A stretch of 64,000 bases of DNA from Streptomyces sp. NBC_00820 (GTDB lineage Bacteria > Actinomycetota > Actinomycetes > Streptomycetales > Streptomycetaceae): positions 5,560,501 to 5,624,500 of the forward strand of contig NZ_CP108882.1 in NCBI RefSeq assembly GCF_036347055.1, in the 5' to 3' direction. The notes beneath the pieces were generated by a model, which was not told the origin of the DNA, ran no database searches, and saw only the letters and a program-made list of their open reading frames with translations. Made by a program: the position numbers and the translations under genes. Below are positions 39,818 to 47,623 of this stretch, in pieces (within the stretch, counting starts at the first letter, position 1; each line of letters starts with the position of its first letter).

Positions 39818-40240
39818 TCACTCGTAGATGTAGACGGGGAGCAGCCCGGAGCTGAGGCTGCCGATGGCGGAGTAGGCGGCGGGGGTGAGGTCGATCACCC
39901 GGTGGGTGCGGCACACGCCGTTGCAGCAGGTCTTCTCGCTGCACCACATCTGGGTGTTGGGGCCGCAGTCGGCGAGGGTGACGCAGACGGTGGCGCCGGA
40001 GCACTGGTGCTTGACGTTGACCACGGAGCCGCAGCCGCGTCTGGGCATGTTCTCGCCGCAGGCGGCCGGGTTGGTGACGTTCCAGCAGGCGGACGTCAGG
40101 TTCGGCCAGGCGGCCATGTTCCGGCTGGACTGACAGGTGCCGCAGGCGCCGGTGCCGGTACTGCCGCAGGGGCCCCAGGAGCTGCCGCAGCAGAACCAGG
40201 ACGTCTCGCCGGCCCACAGCGAGGTGGATCCGCAAGCCAT
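39818..40240 (-). CDS. Cysteine-rich double-psi beta-barrel (RlpA/expansin-like) protein
   Basis: A 140-residue protein with 16 cysteines and 6 tryptophans. The second half, CGSVVNVKHQCSGATVCV, TLADCGPNTQ and HRVIDLTPAAYSAIG ending GLLPVYIYE, matches the layout of RlpA/barwin/expansin barrels, with the conserved DxGP and the V-DL region. The first 40 residues are Cys/Gly/Ser/Trp-rich and unlike any leader peptide, so how it would be exported is unclear. ATG 40240 has GAAGGGA 6-7 nt upstream. Context with a MauE-like protein suggests that disulfides matter. MauA light chain was considered and rejected. Confidence 0.65.
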   Translation of the reverse strand: MACGSTSLWAGETSWFCCGSSWGPCGSTGTGACGTCQSSRNMAAWPNLTSACWNVTNPAACGENMPRRGCGSVVNVKHQCSGATVCVTLADCGPNTQMWCSEKTCCNGVCRTHRVIDLTPAAYSAIGSLSSGLLPVYIYE

Positions 40241-40432
40241 TGCTTGTCCCTTCGTCGATGGGGGAGTTCAGTGCACCGTTCGGAGTGGGGGTTGAGTTGA
40301 TCAGTGCATGACAACTTGCGACGAAACAGCTGTGCGGGATGGTGCGTCGGCCACGCCATGATGCTCGCTTCTACGCGCGTTGGCCAGAGGGTGCGGTGCC
40401 GCTCCGCGTGAACGCCCGCTAACCTGCGGGGC

Positions 40433-41200
40433 ATGACCGTGAATCTCGAAGTCGCCGACGGTGTAGGAACTCTGCGCCTGGACCGCCCGCCGATGAACGC
40501 GCTGGACGTGGCCACGCAGGACCGGCTGAAGGAGCTCGCCGAGGAGGCCACGCGCCGCGAGGACGTGCGTGCCGTGGTGATCTACGGTGGCGAGCGGGTG
40601 TTCGCGGCGGGCGCGGACATCAAGGAGATGCAGGCCATGGACCACACCGCGATGGTCCTGCGCGCCCGCGGCCTTCAGGACTCCTTCAGCGCCGTGGCCC
40701 GCATCCCCAAGCCCGTGGTCGCCGCGATCACCGGGTACGCGCTCGGCGGCGGCTGCGAACTGGCCCTGTGCGCCGACTACCGCATCGCCGCGGACAACGC
40801 CAAGCTCGGCCAGCCCGAGATCCTGCTCGGTCTGATCCCGGGCGCCGGCGGCACCCAGCGGCTGCCCCGCCTCATCGGTCCCTCCAAGGCGAAGGACCTG
40901 ATCTTCACGGGCCGCATGGTGAAGGCCGACGAGGCCCTCGCCCTCGGACTGGTGGACCGCGTCGTACCGGCCGACGAGGTGTACGGGCAGGCGCACGCCT
41001 GGGCCGCCGCGCTCGCCAAGGGTCCGGCCATCGCCCTGCGTGCGGCGAAGGAGTCCGTCGACACCGGACTGGAGACCGACATCGACACCGGCCTCGCCGT
41101 CGAACGGAACTGGTTCGCCGGTCTGTTCGCCACCGAGGACCGCGAGCGCGGCATGCGCAGCTTCGTGGAAGAGGGTCCGGGCAAGGCGAAGTTCGTCTGA
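40433..41200 (+). CDS. Enoyl-CoA hydratase/isomerase family protein
   Basis: A 255-residue crotonase-fold enzyme, likely hydrating enoyl-CoA in fatty acid or branched-chain degradation. The oxyanion-hole segments FAAGADIKEM and GYALGGGCELALCADYRIA and the catalytic Glu region LGQPEILLGLIPGAGGTQRL are all present; the Gly-rich run after Glu and the AKDLIFTGRMVKADEAL helix are typical. Length is normal. It stands alone, divergent from the cysteine-rich gene, with 192 bp for both promoters. Confidence 0.92.
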   Translation: MTVNLEVADGVGTLRLDRPPMNALDVATQDRLKELAEEATRREDVRAVVIYGGERVFAAGADIKEMQAMDHTAMVLRARGLQDSFSAVARIPKPVVAAITGYALGGGCELALCADYRIAADNAKLGQPEILLGLIPGAGGTQRLPRLIGPSKAKDLIFTGRMVKADEALALGLVDRVVPADEVYGQAHAWAAALAKGPAIALRAAKESVDTGLETDIDTGLAVERNWFAGLFATEDRERGMRSFVEEGPGKAKFV

Positions 41201-41434
41201 CCCGGAGGGTGAACTTCCGGCGTAACTCTGCCGGGATCACTTGCAATTGACGCGTCGTCTCATTCGGGTCCCTCGATGGAGCGGTTTATGGGAGCCTTAA
41301 CTCGCCCTTAAGCCTGCCCCGTCGAGGGAGTCTGACGATTGCCCGGAAGTGAGCCGTCGCCGCAGGTCAACCGGCCCCTACCGGATCGAAACTTGCCGTC
41401 GGCATATGACAATCGGCCGACGGAGGACAGGGGC

Positions 41435-42001
41435 GTGCAGGGGGCGTATTCCCCCGGAACGCCTCCGGAGGCGGCCCCGGACGGCCATCATGGGGGCATG
41501 GCGGGGCTGGAGGGCATCGAACAGCCACGGGGACACAGCCGTGCGGCCGCGGCGCGCTGGTCGCCCGCGGTCGAGGACGAACAGGCGCTCAAGGCGCTCG
41601 AACTGTTCGGCAACCCCACGGAAGCGGAGGTCCCGCTCCCGTCCCGCCCCGAGTCGGCGGCCACCGCGCGCCGGCTCGCCCAGGTCGTCGTCCTGCGCCA
41701 CTGGGGACTGTCCCCCAAGATGACCGAGGACGTGGTCCTGCTCGTCTCCGAACTCGTCGGCAATGCCGTACGGCACACCGGCGCCCGGGTCTTCGGCCTG
41801 CGCATGCGCCGCCGCCGCGGCTGGATCCGCGTCGAGGTCCGCGACCCCTCGCGCGGGCTGCCCTGTCTGATGCCGGTCCAGGAGATGGACGTCAGCGGCC
41901 GCGGCCTGTTCCTGGTCGACAAGCTCTCCGACCGCTGGGGCGTGGACCTGTTACCGCGCGGCAAGACGACCTGGTTCGAGATGCGCGTCAGCGACCGCTA
42001 G
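41435..42001 (+). CDS. RsbW/SpoIIAB-like ATP-binding regulatory protein with a TTA codon
   Basis: A 188-residue protein with a variable N-terminus (about 70 residues) and an HATPase_c domain of the anti-sigma-factor type: SELVGNAVRHTG (N box), VEVRDPSRGLP (G1) and SGRGLFLVDKLSDRWG (G2), ending in KTTWFEM. Such proteins bind sigma factors or anti-anti-sigma partners in Streptomyces development and stress. GTG 41435 is chosen because GGAGG lies 8 nt upstream. Leucine near residue 173 is encoded by TTA (41951-41953), so translation needs the bldA tRNA. Confidence 0.88.
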   Translation: MQGAYSPGTPPEAAPDGHHGGMAGLEGIEQPRGHSRAAAARWSPAVEDEQALKALELFGNPTEAEVPLPSRPESAATARRLAQVVVLRHWGLSPKMTEDVVLLVSELVGNAVRHTGARVFGLRMRRRRGWIRVEVRDPSRGLPCLMPVQEMDVSGRGLFLVDKLSDRWGVDLLPRGKTTWFEMRVSDR

Positions 42002-42135
42002 CCCCTCCACCGCTCCACCCCTCCTCCGCTCCGCCGTTCCTCCCCTCCACCGCACCCCTCCCGGGTTCCGGCATACGACCCGAAATCCTCCCCTAATGGG
42101 GGCAATCGGTCGTTTTCTTACCTGTCAGCCCTTAA

Positions 42136-42945
42136 ATGGGTGCCGTGACCACCACCAACCGACGCGGGGTGCTGCGTGCGGGAGCCGGCCTCGTCACCGG
42201 CGGAGCACTCGCCGGCGGGTGCGGCGGCGCCCCGGCGGCATCCCGCGCCGCCGGGACCTCCGACTCCACCCCGCCTCCCACCCGCGCGGCCGGCCGCCCC
42301 ACGGCCGCCCCCCGCCCCGCGCCCGCCCCCCGCGCCTTCCCCGGGCAGCCCGCCCAGATCACCCACGGCCCGCGCACCCGCCCGCAGGTCGCCCTCACCT
42401 TCCACGGCCAGGGCGACCCGGCCATCGCCACCGCCCTGCTCACCGCGGCCGAGCGGCACGGAGCCCGGCTCACCGTGCTCGCCGTCGGCACCTGGCTGGA
42501 CGAACACCCGAGCCTCGCCCGCCGCATCCTCGACGGCGGTCACGACCTCGGCAACCACACCCAGCGGCACATCGCCGTCAACGACCTGTCCGAGAGCGAG
42601 GCCCGCGCGGAGATCACCGGCTGCGCGGACCGGCTGAAGCGGCTCACCGGGTCCATCGGCACCTGGTTCCGCCCCTCCCGCTCCCCGGCCGCCTCCGCAC
42701 GCGTCGTCGGGCTGGCCCGCGCCGCCGGCTACCCGCACGTGCTGTCGTACGACGTCGACTCGCTCGACTACACCCGCCCCGGCGCCGACGCCGTCACCCG
42801 CAAGGTGCTCGCCGAGGTGCGCGGCGGATCGGTGGTGAGCCTGCACTTCGGGTATCCGGACACGGTCGCCGCCCTCCCCGCCGTACTCCACGAACTCGAC
42901 CACCGCGGCCTGCGCGCGGTCACCACCACGGAGCTGCTGAGCTGA
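42136..42945 (+). CDS. NodB-like polysaccharide deacetylase lipoprotein with altered active site
   Basis: A 269-residue exported protein. A twin-arginine start (TNRRGVLRAGAG) with an AGGC lipobox (Cys about 29) is followed by a Pro/Ala-rich linker and a NodB domain. The zinc histidines of motif 2 are kept (GNHTQRH), but motif 1, normally TFDDG, reads TFHGQGD, so the usual catalytic and metal-binding aspartates are missing. Motif 3 is FRPSRSP in place of RPPYG. It may be inactive or use a different chemistry. ATG 42136 or GTG 42145 starts it. It overlaps the next gene by one base. Confidence 0.82.
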   Translation: MGAVTTTNRRGVLRAGAGLVTGGALAGGCGGAPAASRAAGTSDSTPPPTRAAGRPTAAPRPAPAPRAFPGQPAQITHGPRTRPQVALTFHGQGDPAIATALLTAAERHGARLTVLAVGTWLDEHPSLARRILDGGHDLGNHTQRHIAVNDLSESEARAEITGCADRLKRLTGSIGTWFRPSRSPAASARVVGLARAAGYPHVLSYDVDSLDYTRPGADAVTRKVLAEVRGGSVVSLHFGYPDTVAALPAVLHELDHRGLRAVTTTELLS

Positions 42946-44135
42946 TGCGAACGACGAACGCCGCCCGCCTCCTGGCCGCCGGAGCCGCCCTCACCGCCCT
43001 GACCCTGCTGACCGCGTGCGGAGGAGGCGACGGCGGGCACCGCGAGAGCCAGGCCCTCCCCAGCAAGGCGGCGGTCCGGCCACCGCAGGTGCGCCGGCAG
43101 ACGAGCGTCCTGCCCGGGATGCCCCCGGTGCAGGACCCGCACGACCTCTACGCGGCCGACCGCCCGAACCGGCTGTCCCCGGTCGTCAAGGACTTCCCGT
43201 CCCTGGTGTACGTCCCCAACACCAACTCCGACACGGTCTCGGTCATCGACCCCAGGACCTACCGGATCGTCAGGACCATCCGGGTCGGCCGCCAGCCGCA
43301 GCACGTCGTGCCCTCCTGGGACCTGAAGACCCTGTGGGTCAACAACGACCGCGGCAACAGCCTCACCCCGATCGATCCGGCGACCGGCAAGGCCGGCAAG
43401 GCGGTCGCCGTGCACGACCCGTACAACCTGTACTTCACACCCGACGGGAAGTACGCCATCGTCATGGCCTCCATGGACCGCCAGCTCGTCTTCCGGGACG
43501 CGCACACCATGAAGACCGTCAAGGCGGTGCCCGTCAGCTGCTTCGGCGTCAACCACGCCGACTTCTCCGCCGACGGCCGCTACTTCGTCGTCTCCTGCGA
43601 GTTCAGCGGGGAACTGCTCAAGGTCGACACCGCGCGGATGAAGGTCGTCGCCCACCAGAAGCTGCCCCTGCGCGGTGCCATGCCGCAGGACGTCAAGATC
43701 TCCCCGGACGGCAAGCTGTTCTACATCGCCGACATGGCGGCCAACGGCGTGTGGATCCTGAACGGCGACACCTTCGCCAAGCCGTCGTTCCTCGCCACCG
43801 GCAAGGGCGCGCACGGGCTGTACGTCAGCCGGGACTCCCGGGTGATGTACGTCTCCAACCGCGGCGAAGGGACCATCTCGCTCTTCGACTTCACCCGCAG
43901 CCGGCTCACCGGGAAGTGGCGCCTGCCCGGCGGCGGCAGCCCCGACATGGGCGGGGTCTCGGCCGACGGCAAGGTGCTGTGGCTGTCCGGCCGCTACAAC
44001 TCCGAGGTGTACGCCCTCGACACCGGCACCGGCAAGCTGCTCGCCCGCGTCAAGGTCGGCAGCGGCCCGCACGGCCTCGCCGTCTACCCGCAGCCCGGCC
44101 GCTACTCACTGGGCCACACCGGCATCTTCCGCTGA
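42945..44135 (+). CDS. YncE-like beta-propeller lipoprotein
   Basis: A 396-residue lipoprotein with lipobox LLTAC (about residue 25). It has seven-bladed propeller repeats of the YncE/surface-antigen type: YVPNTNSDTVSVIDPRTYRI, LWVNNDRGNSLTPIDPATGK, YIADMAANGVWILNGDTF, MYVSNRGEGTISLFDF and YNSEVYALDTGTGKL. It faces the outside of the membrane and probably binds a ligand or protein. Its ATG (42945) shares the A of the preceding TGA, so it is translated together with the deacetylase-like protein, suggesting a joint cell-surface role. Confidence 0.85.
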   Translation: MRTTNAARLLAAGAALTALTLLTACGGGDGGHRESQALPSKAAVRPPQVRRQTSVLPGMPPVQDPHDLYAADRPNRLSPVVKDFPSLVYVPNTNSDTVSVIDPRTYRIVRTIRVGRQPQHVVPSWDLKTLWVNNDRGNSLTPIDPATGKAGKAVAVHDPYNLYFTPDGKYAIVMASMDRQLVFRDAHTMKTVKAVPVSCFGVNHADFSADGRYFVVSCEFSGELLKVDTARMKVVAHQKLPLRGAMPQDVKISPDGKLFYIADMAANGVWILNGDTFAKPSFLATGKGAHGLYVSRDSRVMYVSNRGEGTISLFDFTRSRLTGKWRLPGGGSPDMGGVSADGKVLWLSGRYNSEVYALDTGTGKLLARVKVGSGPHGLAVYPQPGRYSLGHTGIFR

Positions 44136-44204
44136 CCGGGCGGTCGGCCGGAATCGCCGCCGATCGGGTGAGGATCCCGCATTCGCCGCCGGTGAGCCGA
44201 CATC

Positions 44205-44819
44205 GTGCCGCCCATGATCACAACCCGTCCGCGGCGGCGGATCCTCGCCGCCGCCCTGTCCCTCGGCGCCGTCCTCGCGACCACCGCCGCCGCCCCGTCC
44301 GCGACCCCGGCGGATCTGAAGTCCCGGGCCGCCGCACCCTTCTGTCCCCAGTTCGAGGACAAGATCAAGGCGGCGGCCGACCGGAGCGTGGACGTCGACC
44401 GGATCACGCCGGCCCCGGCGTGGCGCACCACCTGCGGCACCCTGTGGCGCAACGACAACCGCGCACCCGAGACGATCTTCCCCGACGGCTTCTACCCCCG
44501 GGACGTCGTCGACGGCCAGTACGACGTCGAGAAGTACGTCCTCGTCAACCAGCCGTCGCCCTATGTGTCGACCACGTACGACCACGACCTCTACAAGACC
44601 TGGAAGTCGAAGTTCAACTACTACATCGACGCTCCCGGCGGCGTGGACGTCAACAAGACCATCGGTGACACCCACAAGTGGGCCGACCAGGTCGAGGTCG
44701 CCTTCCCCGGCGGCATCGCCCGGCAGTACATCATCGGCGCCTGCCCGGTCGACAAGCAGACCAGGACCGAGCTGCTGGACGACTGCGTCAGCAACCCGTA
44801 CTACGAGCCGTGGCACTGA
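44205..44819 (+). CDS. Secreted ScARP/pierisin-like mono-ADP-ribosyltransferase
   Basis: A 204-residue exported enzyme. After a signal peptide (about 1-36), the R-STS-ExE triad of ADP-ribosyltransferases is seen as Arg in LWRNDNRAPE (about 82), STT in YVSTTYD (122-124) and QxE in ADQVEVAFPGG (162-164). Gln before the catalytic Glu and the small single-domain layout match the S. coelicolor ScARP type, which modifies guanine bases, nucleosides and nucleotides. Two cysteine pairs probably form disulfides. GTG 44205 or ATG 44214 starts it. The last 32 bases overlap the convergent GNAT gene. Confidence 0.88.
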   Translation: MPPMITTRPRRRILAAALSLGAVLATTAAAPSATPADLKSRAAAPFCPQFEDKIKAAADRSVDVDRITPAPAWRTTCGTLWRNDNRAPETIFPDGFYPRDVVDGQYDVEKYVLVNQPSPYVSTTYDHDLYKTWKSKFNYYIDAPGGVDVNKTIGDTHKWADQVEVAFPGGIARQYIIGACPVDKQTRTELLDDCVSNPYYEPWH

Positions 44820-45477
44820 CCGTCGCACCAACCGGCGCACCAGCCGTCGCGCCGACGAGCAGCGCCTCCGCGCCCACCGGCACGTAACCGGCCGCCTGGA
44901 ACGCCCGCATGCTGCGGGCGTTCCCCGGCGCGACCTGCGCCCACAGCGGCTCCGTGACCAGCTGCCGGGCCGCCGTCACCAGCGCCCGCCCCAGCCCCCG
45001 GTGCCGTACCCCCTCGTCCACCTCGACGGACACCTCCAGGCGGCCGCCGACCCCGCGCCCCGCCATCAGCACCCCGCCGTCCGCCGTCCACGCCCGTACC
45101 TCGTCGCGGCGCCCCCAGGCGTAGGCGACGCGGGGATGCCCGGCGTCCTCGATCTCCCGCAGCGCGAGCCGCGGCGGGCCCGGCAGGGGAGCACCGACCA
45201 GAACCGCGTCCACGGTCTCCGTGCGGCGGCCGGTGCGGTCCATGAAGGCGGCGAGGAAGCGGGGGTTCAGCGACGCGGCGAGCGGATCGCAGTCCAGCCC
45301 GCGCAGGGTGTCGTACACCCAGCGGGGGTCCTCGTCAGTGAAGACGACCGAGTGTCCGGTGAACGCGACCACCCCCGCGTCCCGGTCGCAGTGCTGCGCC
45401 ACGACCGTCGTACGGCCGTCCGCCGGGGGAAAGACGCCGCGCGCCGCCGCGTCGAGCACGTCCCGCAAGGTCTCCAC
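44788..45477 (-). CDS. GNAT-family N-acetyltransferase
   Basis: A 229-residue protein with an N-terminal domain (about 1-120) of the type seen in DUF-linked acetyltransferases and a C-terminal GNAT domain. EVSVEVDEGVRHRGLGRALVTAARQLV carries the acetyl-CoA binding R/Q-x-x-G-x-G/A loop (RHRGLGRA), and PGNARSMRAFQAAGYVPVG the late motif. The substrate is unknown. GTG 45477 follows GAGAGGG. It diverges from the MerR regulator over 62 bp and is a likely target of it. The Ala/Thr/Gly-rich tail reads into the end of the ADP-ribosyltransferase gene. Confidence 0.8.
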   Translation of the reverse strand: METLRDVLDAAARGVFPPADGRTTVVAQHCDRDAGVVAFTGHSVVFTDEDPRWVYDTLRGLDCDPLAASLNPRFLAAFMDRTGRRTETVDAVLVGAPLPGPPRLALREIEDAGHPRVAYAWGRRDEVRAWTADGGVLMAGRGVGGRLEVSVEVDEGVRHRGLGRALVTAARQLVTEPLWAQVAPGNARSMRAFQAAGYVPVGAEALLVGATAGAPVGATVSATARSTGC

Positions 45478-45501
45478 CGCACACGCCCTCTCAGGTGCTC
45501 C

Positions 45502-45532
45502 TTGAGTCTCCACCCACTGGAGGGCCCACACT
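45502..45532 (+). promoter_or_regulatory. MerR-type promoter with 19-bp spacer and operator
   Basis: TTGAGT (45502-45507) and CACACT (45527-45532) are 19 bp apart, the long spacing used by MerR-regulated promoters. Centred in the spacer is CTCCA-CCCAC-TGGAG (45508-45522), the usual MerR-site form. The expected transcript start falls at about 45540, on the GTG itself, implying a leaderless mRNA. Confidence 0.65.
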
Positions 45533-45539
45533 CGCAGAC

Positions 45540-46451
45540 GTGATCGACGACGGCACCGCACTTCTCACCATCGGCGAGCTGGCACGGGCCACCGGCCTGA
45601 CCGTTCGCACCATCCGCTACTGGTCCGACGAGGGTGCGCTGCCCCCGGTGGGCCGCTCAGCCGGCGGCTACCGGCTCTACGACAGCGCCTCCGTCGCCCG
45701 CCTGGAGCTGATCCACACCCTGCGCGAGCTGGGCCTCGGCCTGGACGACGTGCGCCGGGTGCTGGCGGGCGAGACGACGGTGGCCGAGGTCGCGGCGGCG
45801 CACGTGGTGGCGCTGGACGCGCAGATCGGCGCCCTGAAGGTGACCCGTGCGGTGCTGTCGACCGTGGCGCGACGCGGCTCGACCGCAGAGGAGATGACCC
45901 TGATGAACAAGCTGGCACGGCTGTCGACGGCCGAACGCAGGCGGATCCTGGAGGAGTTCGTGGAGGAGATGTTCCACGGCCTGGACACCGCGGACCCGGA
46001 CATCCGCGAGCGCATGCGGAACACGGCCGTCGACCTGCCCGACGACCCGACGCCCGAGCAGGTCGACGCCTGGGTGGAGCTGGCCGAGCTGATCCAGGAC
46101 CCCGCGTTCCGGGCGCAGATGCGCGAGGCGGCCGAGTTCAACGCCGCCGACCGCGGGCACAGTACCCCCGCCGGCGCTTCCATGTGGTTCTACAAGCGGC
46201 TCGTCCAGCTTGCCGGGCAGGCACGCGAACGCGGCATCGCACCCGAGGCCCCCGAGGCCGGCCGGATCCTGCGCGAACTGCTCGGCGACGCCGACCGGGA
46301 CGCCGTCCTCGCCCGCATGAAGTCGTCCCACAACGTCAGGGCGGCCCGCTACCGCGAACTCATGGCCACGCTCAAGGGAACGACCCTCCAGGCCCACGAG
46401 GAGGAGTTCGCATGGGTGGTCGCCGCACTGGAGGCTCGCGCGGGCCGTTAA
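45540..46451 (+). CDS. MerR-family transcriptional regulator
   Basis: A 303-residue regulator. The N-terminal winged HTH reads LLTIGELARATGL, TVRTIRYWSDEGALPP and GGYRLYDSASVARLELI. A coiled dimerisation helix (about 75-115) and a long C-terminal helical domain (about 120-303) follow, which likely binds an organic ligand as in TipA or BmrR-like proteins; its fold cannot be assigned from sequence alone. GTG 45540 coincides with the predicted transcript start. GTG 45495 would add 15 residues and run through the operator. It diverges from a GNAT gene. Confidence 0.88.
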   Translation: MIDDGTALLTIGELARATGLTVRTIRYWSDEGALPPVGRSAGGYRLYDSASVARLELIHTLRELGLGLDDVRRVLAGETTVAEVAAAHVVALDAQIGALKVTRAVLSTVARRGSTAEEMTLMNKLARLSTAERRRILEEFVEEMFHGLDTADPDIRERMRNTAVDLPDDPTPEQVDAWVELAELIQDPAFRAQMREAAEFNAADRGHSTPAGASMWFYKRLVQLAGQARERGIAPEAPEAGRILRELLGDADRDAVLARMKSSHNVRAARYRELMATLKGTTLQAHEEEFAWVVAALEARAGR

Positions 46452-46510
46452 TCTGACCAGCGTCAGTACGTCAGTACGGCATAAGAAACACGAGCAAAAG
46501 GGGCGGATCG

Positions 46511-46723
46511 GTGGCGGACATCGAGGAAGCACGCAAGCAGTTCCAGCGGATGGACGCGGACGGTGACGGATTCATCACCGCGGCGGAGTTCAAGTCCGCC
46601 CTGGCCCAGGAAGGTGACTGGAACGTCACCGAGACGGTGGCCGAGGCCATCATCAGGACCCGCGACCTCAACGGTGACAAGGTGCTGTCGTTCGACGAGT
46701 TCTGGACCTACCTGAGCAAGTGA
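46511..46723 (+). CDS. Small calmodulin-like EF-hand protein
   Basis: A 70-residue protein of two EF-hands. Loop 1 is DADGDGFITAAEF and loop 2 DLNGDKVLSFDEF; both have Asp at 1, Asp/Asn at 3, Asp/Gly at 5-6 and the bidentate Glu at 12, so both should bind calcium. This matches the Streptomyces Cab family, probably cytoplasmic calcium buffers or sensors with a developmental role. GTG 46511 has a purine-rich AAAAGGGGCGG stretch just upstream. A terminator follows at once. Confidence 0.92.
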   Translation: MADIEEARKQFQRMDADGDGFITAAEFKSALAQEGDWNVTETVAEAIIRTRDLNGDKVLSFDEFWTYLSK

Positions 46724-46733
46724 CACGCGGCGA

Positions 46734-46767
46734 AAGGGGGGTGCCCGGCCGGTCCGGCGCCCCCCTT
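46734..46767 (+). terminator. Terminator after the EF-hand gene
   Basis: AAGGGGGGTGCC pairs with GGCGCCCCCCTT over 12 positions including one T-G wobble, with a 10-nt loop, starting 11 nt after the stop. Confidence 0.8.
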
Positions 46768-46872
46768 CGTCGTACCCCGCCACCCGTTCGCCGGAGCCGC
46801 CGGAATAGCCGGGGCCCCGCCGGGGTTGCCGCCCACGGAAGCATGCACATGCATCGACCTGGAGGGCCCCTC

Positions 46873-47535
46873 ATGAAGATCGGCATCATCGGCGCGGGCA
46901 ACATCGGCGGCAACCTCACCCGGCGGCTCACCGCCCTCGGTCACGACGTGTCCGTGGCCAACTCCCGCGGTCCCGAGACGCTCAAGGCACTGGCCGAGGA
47001 GACCGGCGCGACGGCCGTGCGCGCCGAGGAGGCCGCGAACGGCGCCGAGATCGTCGTCGTCACCGTCCCCCTCAAGGCAGTCCCGGACCTCCCCGCCGGC
47101 CTTCTCGACGGCGCGGCCGAGGACGCGGCGGTGATCGACACCAACAACTACTACCCGCGAGAGCGCGACGGCCGGATCGCGGCCATCGAGGACGAGGGCC
47201 TGACCGAGAGCCGCTGGACCGGGCAGCACCTGGGACACCCGGTCGTGAAGGCCTTCAACGGCACCTACGCCCAGGACATCCTGGATCGCCACCGTCCGGC
47301 CGGCGCCCCCGACCGCCTGGCCCTCCCGGTGGCCGGCGACGACCCCGCCGCCAAGGCGAAGGTCCGCGCGCTCATCGACGAACTGGGCTTCGACACCGTC
47401 GACTCCGGCACCCTGGACGACTCCTGGCGCCAGCAGCCCGGCACCCCCGTCTACGGTCTCCAGGAGGGCACGGAAGCCGTCCGTGAGGCACTGGCGGCGG
47501 CGTCGCCGGAACGCCCGGCGGACTTCAGGGGCTGA
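46873..47535 (+). CDS. NADPH-dependent F420 reductase-like oxidoreductase
   Basis: A 220-residue Rossmann-fold protein of the F420-dependent NADP oxidoreductase group. MKIGIIGAGNIGGNL is the dinucleotide site, VANSRGPETL the ribose/phosphate loop that suggests NADP, VVTVPLKAVPDLP the following strand and IDTNNYYPRERDG a family motif. Whether it uses F420 or only NADP cannot be read from the sequence. ATG 46873 has GGAGGG 7 nt upstream; the frame extends further 5' but without a ribosome site. It stands alone and converges on the muramidase. Confidence 0.85.
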   Translation: MKIGIIGAGNIGGNLTRRLTALGHDVSVANSRGPETLKALAEETGATAVRAEEAANGAEIVVVTVPLKAVPDLPAGLLDGAAEDAAVIDTNNYYPRERDGRIAAIEDEGLTESRWTGQHLGHPVVKAFNGTYAQDILDRHRPAGAPDRLALPVAGDDPAAKAKVRALIDELGFDTVDSGTLDDSWRQQPGTPVYGLQEGTEAVREALAAASPERPADFRG

Positions 47536-47544
47536 GTGGGCGGC

Positions 47545-47613
47545 GGGGCGAAAAGCCCCTCGGGCGGCGGCCGTCGCGGGAAGCGGAAGCGCTCCCCGCG
47601 AGACGGTCGCCGC
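47545..47613. terminator. Double hairpin between convergent genes
   Basis: A small GGGGC-GAAAA-GCCCC hairpin (47545-47559) is followed by a long imperfect stem, with arms at about 47564-47580 and 47595-47613, one mismatch and a 2-nt bulge. It serves the oxidoreductase and muramidase transcripts. Confidence 0.7.
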
Positions 47614-47623
47614 TCACCGCTCG

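Noticed and set aside
39818..40240. Methylamine dehydrogenase light chain (MauA), suggested by Cys/Trp content and the MauE neighbour
   Set aside because: No heavy chain, MauD or Tat leader is present, and the second half fits a double-psi barrel (DxGP, VIDL, PVYIY) better.
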